Shown one piece after another: positions 11,203-20,910 of a stretch of 21,329 bases of DNA. A program made the position numbers and the translations under genes. This DNA comes from Pelargonium nanum (taxonomy: Eukaryota; Streptophyta; Magnoliopsida; Geraniales; Geraniaceae). Each line of letters opens with the position of its first letter. The first letter of the stretch is position 1. Under the pieces are notes generated by a model that saw nothing but the letters and a program-made list of their open reading frames with translations, was not told where the DNA came from and did not search any database. The stretch is from positions 1-21,329 of the forward strand of contig JAYMTF010001786.1 in assembly GCA_036897485.1 (NCBI GenBank), written 5' to 3'.

Positions 11203-11280
11203 GTATAAGTTCGTACTTGTTGCGATTTTCCGTTTGGTATTTGGTTTTTTCTCTGCAATTGTTTTCCAGATCGTCGAACA

Positions 11281-14200
11281 ATGGTTTTGGAAATTATTAG
11301 TGCCGCTGTGAACTTAGTTGGGCGTTACACTGTTGCTCCCATGGTGAATCAACTCAAGTATGTGTTGAACTACAGTGACAATAAAGCAAATCTCTCAAAA
11401 GAAATTGAGAAGCTGAACAATCTAAAGCTGGAGATCGAGGTCCTTGTTCTTTCTGCCCAACGGAACGCAGAAGATATCAAACCTGTTGTGAAGTCATGGA
11501 TGGCGGCTGCTGATCAGACCACTGCTGCGGCTACACGATTAATCGACGAAGAAAGCTCCCAGAAGAGGTGTTTCGTTGGTCCGTATCCGAATCCTTTTTC
11601 GCGCCATCGCTTCAGCAGGAAGGTGTTCAAGGAAACGGCGAAGATTGCTCGAGTCCAGATCGAGGGGAAAGAGTTCAAAGATGGATCGGTCTCATTCCCA
11701 GTCTCTGTCCCATCTTCAGTTGGTATGTCTTCTCGCAAAGATTGGGTCAATTTTGATTCTAGATTGCTAATTTTCAAGGACATTGTGAAGGCACTGAAGG
11801 ATCCATCTGGTTGTAATGTGATTGGGGTTTACGGTATGGGCGGCCTGGGTAAGACCACACTTGTCAAACAAGTTGCTGCTCAAGCTTCTGAGGAATGCTT
11901 GTTTGATGAGGTTGTTATGCCAATTGTGACTCAGAAAAATGTTAAAGATGTGAAGGAGTTTCAGGATGAGATGGCCAAAGTGTTGGGCATGAGGCTCCAT
12001 GACCAGTGGAATGTTCCGCAAAGAGCCGAACACATTTCCAAAAGGTTGACACAGAAGGAGAGTAGTGAGAAAAGAATTCTGATCATTTTGGATGATCTTC
12101 GATCCGTGTTGGATCTAGAGCAAGTGGGGATTCCTTTTGGAGCTGGCCATAAGGGATGCAAGATACTACTCACTTCTCGGTTCCTGGATGTTTCGTATGC
12201 TGATCAGAAAGTCTTTCAACCTGAATTTTTGAATGAAGGAGAGGCATGGCGATTATTTCAAAATATAGCTGGAGATATTCTTGAGGATACTGATTTCCTT
12301 TCTATAGGAAAGGAAGTGGCTGACAACTGTAAGGGTTTGCCTGTTTTGATAGTCACAGTCGCCGGGGCATTATCAAGATGTAGAAGTTTGCGGGCGTGGA
12401 AGGACTCGTTGAGAGAACTCGAACGGTTGAACAACAAAGAAATGGAAGAATTTGTTAACTCGGCTCTGGAGTTCGTGAGCTACAAACATCTCCATGATAC
12501 ACACAAATCAATGCTTCTGCTTTGTGGTCTTGTTGGAGGAGGTGAGATTTCAGTTTATCATGACTTGCTTAAACTAGGTATGGGTTGGGGCTTGTTCGAG
12601 GACACAACAACTATGGAACAAGCAAGAAATAAACTTGACTCTATGATTATCCACCTGAAAGCATCCTATCTATTGCTTGACAGCGAGTCTGTTGGGAATG
12701 TTAGAATGCATGATGTTGTTCGTGATGTTGCCATCAAAATTGCAATGGATCAGAATATGCTGTTAAGATCATCGGAGGAATGGCCTGTGGATGACATGCT
12801 TAAAAAGTGCACCGCATTAACTTTTCCATATGGTATTATTCCTAACCTTCCTGAATGTTTGGAATGCCCATCACTGCTCCGGATTATATTAGTGTACCAT
12901 AGCAATTCCTCACTGAAAATCCCAGACTCCTTTTTCGAAAAGATGAAAAAACTGAGAGTTTTGCGTATGACATCCATGGACCTTTGCCCAACTTTACCTT
13001 CGTCTCTCTCCTCTCTACAAAACCTTCAGACATTGTGTTTGAGTAGCATGATATTGAAAGACATATCAATAGTTGGAGAACTAGTGAAACTGAAAATACT
13101 CAGCATAAACAATGTGGACATTGTAGAGTTGCCAATGGAAATAGGGCAGCTGTCCGACCTAAGGGTATTGGATTTGTACGGTTGCTCGAAACTCAAAGTA
13201 ATTTTTCCTGGTGTCATACAATGTTTGTCCCGATTAGAGGAATTGCATATAGTGAAGAGTTTTGTGCACTGGGAGGTCGAGGGGATTGCAAACAATCAAA
13301 GAAGCAATGCGAGTCTTGCGGAGTTGAAACACTTGCTTAATCTTACCACTTTGGAACTACATATTCCAGATGCCAAACTTCTGCCAAGAGATTTCTACTT
13401 TAACAAGTTGGAAAAATACACCATACTTATAGGTGATGAAGTGTGGGACTGGCGCGGTCATGACGAGGATAGTCTATATAATTTCAGAGGAATGAAACTC
13501 AAGTTTGGTAACAGCACAAGTATTCATTTGGAGTCAAGAGTCAAAGAGTTCTTGAAAAGGATTGAAATCCTCTATCTGGATGAAATGAGAAACATCCATG
13601 AATTAGGCTGGGACAGTTTTCTGGAGTTGAAATACCTCAATATCCAACACAGTGCTGAGACACAATACATTGTTAATGCAATGTATCAGCGAACTCATGA
13701 GAGGGCCTTTCCAGCTGTACTGGAGTCATTGTTCCTCAGTCATCTGACTAAGTTGAAAAATATATGCATTGGTCAGTTCAAGACAGAGTTATCCTTCGGC
13801 AATTTAAAATTTGTGAATGTAAGTAATTGTAAGAGTTTGAGGAATTTGTTTTCTTACTCCATGGCTAGAGGTGTTCCGCATCTTCAAGAAATTAAGGTCA
13901 CTGATTGCGAGGAATTGGAGGCAATTTTTGAAGATAGAAGAGAAGATGATACTGTGATTGATAGGTTGATGTTCTGCCAATTACGCCGCTTGTCCCTTAA
14001 ACGTCTACCAAAGCTCAAGAGCTTCTGTTCTGATGAATTTAGCTTACAGGATGGCTCTACTTCCGCTATGTCATTTTTCAACGAAAAGGTAAAGCCTTCT
14101 TCCTTCCAGGTTTCTATTTTAGATAACAGTTTCCACATTAGTTTGTTTTAATGACTCATTGATTGGTGTATCCAACATACATGTCAGTCTGCTATGTAAT

Positions 14201-17200
14201 ATGTGTGTATATAGTCATATAGTTATTGATGGGATAAATTGTTGTTGCATCCAGGTTTCATTTCCTGGGCTGGAAGAATTGACACTATCTGAAATCCCCC
14301 ATCTGACAGAAATATGGTCAAATCAACTCCCAGTTGAGGATATGAAATCGTTTGAAGTGGAGAATTTCCCGCATGGAGGGATTGTAAGCTTCAGTAACCT
14401 AATAAAAGTGACTGTGAAAGAATGTGGCAGCTTGAAGTATCTATTTACTCATTCCATTACCATGGGTCTAGGGCAAGTCCAAGAAATAAAAATAAAGAGT
14501 TGTGAAATGTTGAAAGAAATTGTAGCAAAAGAAGGAAAAGCAGCAAATGATGATACCATCAACTTCTCTCAATTAAGTTTTCTTCTTCTTGAAAATTTGC
14601 CCAGCATCACAAGATTCTGCTCTGGAAGTTCTATTGTTTTTCCGACCTTAACAGAACTACAAATACATAGTTGCCAGCAGTTAGAGACATTTTTATGTCC
14701 ATCTCCTGTCAGCGATAATTCGACAATAAGCAAAGAAGTTGAAGAAATGAATCCTAATGCAAACCTTCAGACTGCCATGCAACCTCTCTTCAGTGAAAAG
14801 GTTTATCTATCTATCTATCTATCTATCTATTTGTGATTTACTAACTAGCACTCGCTTTTAGTTTAACATGTTAGAAATAATAATTCTTGGTATAGTGGTT
14901 AACGAAATGGGTGCACACATTACAGGTGGAATTTCCTTGTTTGAAGGAATTGAGTATCCTAAATTTGGATAACATCAAGACTATATGGCACAGCCAGCAA
15001 CATGAAGATTCATTTTGCAAACTAGAACAAGTAATTGTAAGGAACTGTGCAAACCTTTTGACTATCTTTCCGTCTACTATGATAAGAAGAATCCAGAGTT
15101 TGAGGACACTTTGGATAATAAATAGTTGTTCAGTAGAAGAGGTGTTCCAAAATTGTGAAGTGGTGAAAGATATTACTGTAAAGGAAGGAGAATCAACAAG
15201 TGATACAATCACCATTTCTCAATTAAGTTTTCTCCTCCTTGAAAATTTGCCTAAATTGACAAGATTCTGTTTGGGAAGTCCTGTTGCATCTCCAACCTTA
15301 ACAGAGCTGCAGAGTGCAAGTGACCGACAACTAGAGCCAGTAATATGCCAATCTGCGGTCTGTGATGATACAACAATGATTGAAGGAGTCAAAGAAATGA
15401 ATTCAAATGAGCTCATCACTCCCATGCAACCCCTCTTCAATGAAAAGGTTTGTTTATTTATGTCTCTCATCTGTTTTTACATTTTAGTTATGATCTATTA
15501 ATTTTATTTCCGATCCTATATGGTGTCATTGATTTTGGACCAGGTCTTTTATGCAACAATTTTCAGTTATCATTTTAAACCAAATTGGTGTGCACATTAC
15601 AGGTGACATTGCCTAGCTTGAAGAACTTGGTAATTGACAACTTGGATAACATCAATACTATATGGCACAACAAGCTCCATCAAAATTCGTTTTACAAACT
15701 CGAAGAAGTAACTATAAGAAACTGTGCAAATCTTGTGAACATCCTTCCGTCTTCTATGCTGACAAGAATCCAGAGTTTGAAGAAACTTTGGATACAAAAT
15801 ATTTGTTTAGTAGAAGAGGTGTTTGATGCTCCAAGGCTAAATGTGGAAGAGAATGCAGATGTTACATTAACCAGCGAGTTAAGAGAGTTGTATATAGATA
15901 ATCTTCCTAAACTGAAGAGTGTATGGAGCAAAGAGGTCATCCAAATCATCAGCTTTAAAAATCTTTATGAAGTGGATGTTCGCAAGTGTCAGAGCCTTAA
16001 ATATGTATTTCTAGGTTCTATGGACCGATGGTTGTGTGCACTTGAGAAGCTAATTATAAAGGATTGTAGGGCAGTGGAAACAATTTTTGATGACAAAGAA
16101 GGTGTAGAAGCAGAATGGGATACATATATGTTCTATGAACTGTCTAAATTGCATCTCGATGGTCTACCAAAACTGGAGTGCTTCTACCCAAGAAAACATA
16201 CAGTAGACTGGCCATCACTGAAGCATTTATTCGTGCATAACTGTGAGAAAGTAAACATATTTGATTTAGGCTTTATAACCTTGCCAGAGGATCAGTTTAA
16301 ACAGGTATGTCAAAGTTAACATCTCCTTATTGCAAGTGCTTGTTTCTTTTAGTTACATAATTACCAAAATTGATCTTTTGAGATTACGGAGCCCCAATTA
16401 TTACATGAAAAAGGAACAAATGTGTTTGCATGATGCAGTATGAGTTAATTTTATTTTTGTTTTTCAGGTCATCTCCAATTTGGAGTTTTTGACAATAAGA
16501 AGCAAGGACATGATGATGATAATGCGACATGACTATTTTACCCCAGAACTCTTCCACAATCTCGAATGGTCACTTATCACAGAGTTTGATGAATCAGCTG
16601 TCTTTCCATTCGAGTTCCTTCAGAGATTTCACAATCTGAAAAGGCTTTCCATATATGATTGCTCCTTCCAAGCGATATTCCCATATAATGGAGCAGTTGA
16701 CGAGGAGGTTAAGCATACTGATCATACGTTACCACTACTTCCCCGACTGACTGATCTAAAACTCTATAAGCTGCTTGAATTGAAGCATATATGGAAAGAA
16801 GACTGGCCAATGATCTCCATTCTTGAAAATCTTGAATCTCTAGAAGTGTGGGAATGTACTCTCTTGACAAGTTTAGTACCATGCTCTGTATCTTTCAAAC
16901 TTCTTAACCTGCTGGATGTGCAGAATTGTGAAGGATTGGTAAATTTAGTACAACTCTCAACAGCTAAAAGTCTGGTGCTGCTCAAAAAGCTTAAAATAAC
17001 TAAATGCAGAAGGTTGAAAGAAATAGTGGCAGCAAGCAAGAGAGACGAGGAGGCAGAAGAAGATGAGATTATATTCAGCAGACTGAAGAGTTTGGAACTG
17101 GGAGAATTACCAAGCCTCATAAATTTCTGCCCTACTAACTACATCTTGAAATTCCCATTATTGGGAAAAATAACGGTGAGACACTGCCCCAATATGAGGA

Positions 17201-17459
17201 CATTCTGTCCGGGAATTGTAAGCACGCCGGAGCTGCAGACAATACATTTCTCTAGTACGAGACAGCATCACTGCTCCAACAACCTTAATACTATCATACA
17301 ACAAGCTTTTCTCAGAAATGGTACGTTTATATGTTTTTATTCACTATTCACTTACTGTTCACACAAACACAAAAAATTAGGATAAACTCTGTATTTGTAG
17401 TAAAGGGAACATGCATAAACTGTAACAAGCAATTGTGAATGTGCCACTCAGGTTTGTGA
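11281..17459 (+). CDS. CC-NB-ARC-LRR disease resistance protein, RPS2 / At4g27190-like
   Basis: This is a large intracellular immune receptor of about 1,812 residues. Exons: 11281-14088 (936 codons), 14255-14800 (182), 14926-15447 (174), 15603-16304 (234), 16468-17320 (284 codons plus one base), and a short last piece. Exon 1 holds a coiled-coil N-terminus (about 1-150, with heptad-like KEIEKLNNLKLEIEVLV) and the NB-ARC ATPase switch (about 160-490). Visible NB-ARC motifs are P-loop GMGGLGKTT (185-193), kinase-2 ILIILDD (266-272), RNBS-B GCKILLTSR (292-300), GLPV (352-355) and an intact MHD (476-478). LRRs begin near residue 515 and fill exons 2-5. The first four introns are phase 0 and short (125-166 bp), and each LRR exon starts with CAG/GT. 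The family senses effectors directly or through guarded host proteins. The start ATG begins the usual MVLEIISAAV-type helix. The C-terminus is uncertain. Splicing 17320 to 17452 stops after two residues (used here), acceptor 17400 gives a stop at 17437, and read-through stops at 17385. Confidence 0.9.
14255..15830 (+). repeat. Duplicated LRR exon units within the NLR gene
   Basis: Three adjacent LRR exons share long blocks. The 5' half of exon 3 (14926 to about 15150) resembles the 5' half of exon 4 (15603 to about 15830), for example NLDNIKTIWH against NLDNINTIWH and RNCANLLTIFPS against RNCANLVNILPS. The 3' half of exon 3 (about 15155-15447) resembles the 3' half of exon 2 (about 14500-14800), for example SQLSFLLLENLP in both and MQPLFNEK against MQPLFSEK. 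The nucleotide sequences are also close, so these are true duplications and more than a shared LRR consensus. Confidence 0.85.
14804..14830 (+). repeat. TATC microsatellite at an intron donor
   Basis: Six TATC units plus TAT occupy 14804-14830. They begin three bases inside intron 2 of the NLR gene, whose donor GTTTATC is partly built from the repeat. Such arrays vary in length between individuals. Confidence 0.9.
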
Positions 17460-18191
17460 AAGCGTTAATGGAGGTGAGGTTCAGAAAAAGATCATTGAGC
17501 CCAGAAAAGGGAGTGAGATCTATGAGTTGTCTGAGAACTGAGAAGGCTACCAAGATAAGAAAAGAAGCCAAGGTTCATGAGATGGTTGAGCTAAGAAAGG
17601 AAGGTGACTTTGTGAGGCACGAGAGAAAGAGACTGAAATTTGTTACGACATTGCGAAGGAATTGACTTAATTGTTCACAATTGTAAGTTCAAGCACCTAT
17701 CAGTCCAAAGCGTGTCCGGATTCTCAGCATTAATTTATTGGCTGAGATTTTTAGCCAAGAGACAAAATAAATGAATTTGGACCCACAAGTTCATTGGAGC
17801 GGGTATAAATGCTACTTACGTGTCATCATCCTATTGACATGAATTTATTGACTGAGATTTTCATTTCTGTCAGTACAAATTAAAAATCGGAGTTCCTATT
17901 TGTATATTTTGTCAAAATTCATGCACCAAAGCAAAAAATCTAATATAAAATATATTTTGAATATTTACAAATAAATGTTAATCGAATAAACATCAGATTC
18001 TCTCTGAGGTCAAAAAAAAAAACATCAGATTCTCTCCTAAAAATGTTCTACAAAAATATTCTCAAACTTGTAGGTACAGTGTGTAAAATACAAGCGGGCT
18101 TTTGTCGCGTGTGTATGAGCTGTGTAGACACTGTATTAGTATATATGTACGGTCATGATCTTCTCCTACTTCACATAAACGAAATAGAGAG
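17460..18191. other. NLR 3' region and spacer to the thioesterase gene
   Basis: Positions 17452-17665 form an exon-like segment behind a good acceptor (CCACTCAG at 17444-17451), with one frame open to a stop at 17665 and another open to 17541. Neither connects in phase to the NLR exon. It is probably 3' UTR or a decayed last exon. Further right lie a 20-bp near-repeat (AATTTATTGGCTGAGATTTT near 17734, one mismatch near 17841) and a 17-bp repeat, AACATCAGATTCTCTCT-like, at about 17990 and 18022. The stretch 18100-18191 should hold the thioesterase promoter and leader, with TATATATG-like sequence near 18140. Confidence 0.45.
17766..17771 (+). terminator. Candidate poly(A) signal of the NLR gene
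   Basis: AATAAA, in a plausible position about 300 bases past the predicted NLR stop. Plant poly(A) signals are loose, so this is only a candidate. Confidence 0.3.
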
Positions 18192-19987
18192 ATGGCAAAA
18201 TCATCATCTTCTTCGTTTGGTAATGGCAGTACAATTCCAGAGGAGGACTTGGGTCGCGTTAAGGGTTTTTTTCGAGGAGTATTTGTGGACAAACCGCTAC
18301 CAAACCCTGACGCCACTGAGAATGAGGACTTTTACTCCGATCTGATTCGCAGCCTTCTTAAGGTCCGACACCTCCGCCGCGGCCACGTCTCCTGCATCCT
18401 CTCCGTCAAGCCTTCTGTCACGGTAACTTCCCTATCTCTAATTCAAAGAATCTCTGTTTTTGTAAAATGTTTTTCGGGGGATTTAAGGATAAGATGTTGA
18501 TCGGATTGCAGAATTTCTTTCGTTCTCTGCACGGTGGTGCAGTAGCTGCTGTTGCTGAGACTCTGGCGTTTGTTTGTGCTCGGACGGTGGTGGCGGAGGA
18601 CAAGGAGCTCTTTCTTGGTGAAATGGCCATGTCCTATCTCTCTACTGCTCCTCAGGATGTGAGTTTGTTTTTCAATTGCTCTGTGAATTCTTGCCTTTTT
18701 GTTGATCTTGCCAATGGTTTTGTTCATAATTGAGTTTCGGTGTTTTAGAGTTTTCACTTTTCAGAAGCACAGATTTGCAATTTTATCAATTAGTTAGGTC
18801 ATAATTTTTTTAAGTTTTTCTGTGTTTTTTTACCCCCAATTTCAGGTTAAGAGGATATGAAAACCTAGTGTTTGGTTTGCTTAATAAATGGTGTATTTCT
18901 TGCCTAATATATGTATCCATCTGTGTTGACATGAGAAAGTTATGTAATAAGTAAAGATTTTCAAAACAAAAATTGGACGGTACTGTCTTTCCAGATATAG
19001 CCTATAGGATATGGCAGGTAAGTAACGATTTTCAAAACCAAAAATGGACGGTACTGTCTTTCCAGATATAGGATATGGCAGGTGGCCAAGTACCTTGCGG
19101 GAATGGGAAATAAGTGTACCGGTGCAGCTATAATTACATTACCATGTGTGTAATTAACCAAGTGATACCACACATGGTTGGGACTTGTTATGTGGTCACA
19201 GTACTGTTTATGTCTCTTTCTCTATTTTCTCATCCTTGGGAATTATACCTATGCAGGACTGAACTCTATGTACTATATAAGATGTAATGACTTCCAATTA
19301 ATTGGAATAACTGAGGGTGCAATGTTATTTGCAGCGACCTATGGGATTTTAAACCCCCTAAAAAACCTGAAATCAATTTGAATAAGGCGCGCCGCGTCAT
19401 ATGGCGCAAAAAAGGCGCGCCTTTTCAAAATCACCACGTCACAAGTAGTAGGTCTTGGCAAGGACCTTGAGCCATGGTGCGCCGTTCATAACACTGTGAG
19501 GATGGTACTTCTTGATTTTCAATTTATTTTGACATGTTGCATACTTTTTTCGTCTTTCCAAAAGGATATCACTGAATTGGTTTGTCATATTAAGCAGAGT
19601 TGATAGTTAATACTTAATAGTAGAGAGATGGGGAGTGATAGTCACTCACACACAAGCAGAACTTGATAGTGGACAGGTCTCAAAGAAGGGAACCCTGGAA
19701 GCTCAACTAACTAGAATTGTAGAAGTTGCTATTAATTTCTCGGTTATCAATTTTGTTTGACAATGCGAATGATGGCATTTGATATTCTTCGTACTTTAAT
19801 GGCCTTCTAAACCTTATAGGATTGAAATGTTTTTGTTACGCAGTCAGAGTTGATAGTTGACGCATCTGTCGTGAGGAGTGGAAGAAACTTGACTGTGATT
19901 GCACTTGAGTTCAAACTTAAAGAAACTGGAAAGCTAGTCTACACTGCTCGCGCTACCTTCTTCAACATGCCAGTAGCCAAGTTATAA
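18192..19987 (+). CDS. HotDog-fold acyl-CoA thioesterase, PaaI/THEM2-like, with peroxisomal signal
   Basis: Three coding exons (18192-18422, 18512-18658, 19844-19987) give a 173-residue single-domain HotDog thioesterase, which hydrolyses acyl-CoA or aryl-CoA thioesters and works as a tetramer in this family. The catalytic block is intact. Asn78 opens exon 2, followed by LHGGAVAAVAE (83-93), in which HGG (84-86) and Glu93 match in spacing the Asn50, HGG and Asp65 of human THEM2/ACOT13. The last three residues are AKL, a canonical type 1 peroxisomal signal, so the site of action is probably the peroxisome matrix. Plant relatives with such ends include the DHNA-CoA thioesterases of phylloquinone synthesis, although the substrate here cannot be read from sequence. 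All introns are GT-AG and phase 0; intron 2 is 1,185 bp. The N-terminal 20 residues are Ser-rich and poorly conserved in type. The start ATG has good context (GAGATGGC). Confidence 0.88.
18950..19083. repeat. Two-copy tandem repeat of about 65-70 bp in the thioesterase intron
   Basis: Copy 1 (18950-19020) and copy 2 (19021-19083) share blocks such as GGACGGTACTGTCTTTCCAG and GGATATGGCAGGT. They differ by a few substitutions and a small length change near the CCTATA segment. It is a local duplication in intron 2, of no evident function. Confidence 0.85.
19384..19425. repeat. Paired GGCGCGCC motifs with a 16-bp palindrome
   Basis: GGCGCGCC occurs at 19386-19393 and 19414-19421. The second copy lies in a perfect 16-bp palindrome, AAAAGGCGCGCCTTTT (19410-19425). 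The two copies and flanking A/T can form a hairpin with a loop of about 20 bases. This CpG-dense patch stands out sharply in AT-rich intron DNA and further GGCGC or GTGCGCC fragments follow to about 19483. It may be part of an inserted element. Confidence 0.6.
19595..19725 (+). pseudogene. Possible worn copy of thioesterase exon 3 inside intron 2
   Basis: CAGAGTTGATAGTT at 19595-19608 is identical to bases 19845-19858 at the start of the real exon 3, and in both cases sits beside an acceptor-like AG. Weaker matches follow in the same order (GAG..GG.AG, then AAAGAA, then CTGGAA-GCT). Stops occur at once in the copied frame, so it would not be coding. The similarity beyond the first 14 bases is weak and could be chance. 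Confidence 0.25.
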
Positions 19988-20013
19988 AGTTGCCTTGGTT
20001 CAAAAGAATATCG

Positions 20014-20684
20014 GTACGCAACTCTGCCCTGCATATGCCTGAAATAACCTTGATTAAGTTTTTATGGGACATAGGGATAAGTGAATGATGCATAATATAA
20101 TATTATGATCCCTGTTGACCTATTCTAGTATGCTGCCGGCTCATGTTTCTAGTAAAATTTGTAGTATATGAAACATTCATTTATTTGTATCTTCAAATGA
20201 AATTGACCGGAAATACAATATGATAAAGGCTTATTTGTTGGTTTGTTGTGGACAAAAGTGATGTATGGGTCCTTTAACTCCTTGTAATTGGACTTTATGT
20301 GTGAACTATTCAGCTAGTGACGCTTTCCGTATACTTAGGCACTCTACAATGACTGAATTAGATTAAAAATGCTCTTGATGCATGAAATTTTCTACAGCTT
20401 TTGTAAGCTTTTCTTTGGTTGTTATTTTTTTTTTGTTTTTCAAAACGAAATTGAAAAGAAATTTAAAATACAGGATGAGTTAATTGGTTACTATAACCAG
20501 TGCTCATTTAGTGTAAAAAACTTTCAAGATTGTTCCGGTTTCTTAAATTTCATAATATCCTTTGTCGTGACATAGGCACTCTTTAAAGCTTAATTTGTCA
20601 CAGAATTGCTGTTTTCTATTTGAAAGAAGTTTTCATTTTGATCATTGTCTAATGTTTAAAGAATTACAAAATGGGTTTGTGCAG
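20014..20684 (+). other. Probable intron in the thioesterase 3' UTR
   Basis: A good donor, ATATCG/GTACGC, lies 26 bases after the stop codon. A good acceptor with pyrimidine tract, TTTGTGCAG/GGGAG, lies at 20684. The following 3' UTR exon (from 20685) runs to a poly(A) signal at 20911. The interior is very T-rich, as plant introns are. The open frame at 20369-20575 within it has no recognisable domain. Confidence 0.5.
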
Positions 20685-20910
20685 GGGAGTTGAGAATTTG
20701 TGGATCCCATTCCCAGTGCTCATGGTGATGAAATTTCATTATGGATTTGGAAGGTTATGAGACAGCATCCACTAATTATGTACCATTTGGAGCTTTAGTT
20801 GAAGAAAGATTTGGTAGTAAATTGAGCAACAGGCTTTCTCTATAATTGTAGTTAGCTATTTTGTGATGAACTCAGTAACATATTCTTTATATTTGGGCAC
20901 TAGCATGTAC

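Larger units (their letters stand above)
10227..11280. promoter_or_regulatory. Divergent intergenic region between the Rossmann and NLR genes
   Basis: About 1.05 kb separates the two start codons, which point away from each other, so both promoters lie here. The left part contains the leader of the minus-strand gene (a CCACCACCATCTTCTC-type segment near 10227-10250). The middle carries an imperfect inverted repeat (AACCAACCCG near 10664 against CGGGTTGGGT near 10720). The right part has W-box-like sites and a TATA-like motif listed separately. A 63-codon frame at 11120-11311 overlaps the NLR start in another frame and looks like leader sequence. Confidence 0.55.

Noticed and set aside
11120-11311. 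63-codon frame overlapping the NLR start
   Set aside because: Hydrophobic, T-rich leader sequence in a different frame; better explained as 5' leader. It could act as an upstream ORF but nothing shows that.
14159-14254. Continuation of LRR exon 2 upstream to the ATG at 14159 as a separate gene start
   Set aside because: This stretch is intron 1: the acceptor CATCCAG at 14254 joins exon 1 in phase, and the LRR sequence starts only at 14255.
17435-17665. 76-codon Lys/Arg-rich frame as an independent small gene
   Set aside because: No family recognised; the ATG precedes an apparent splice acceptor, so it is more likely 3' UTR or a decayed last exon of the NLR.
18062-18757. Several minus-strand open frames over the thioesterase exons
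   Set aside because: Shadows of the plus-strand coding exons, which carry the HotDog motifs and correct splice sites.
20369-20575. 68-codon frame downstream of the thioesterase
   Set aside because: Phe-rich product of a T-rich stretch lying in the proposed 3' UTR intron; no domain.
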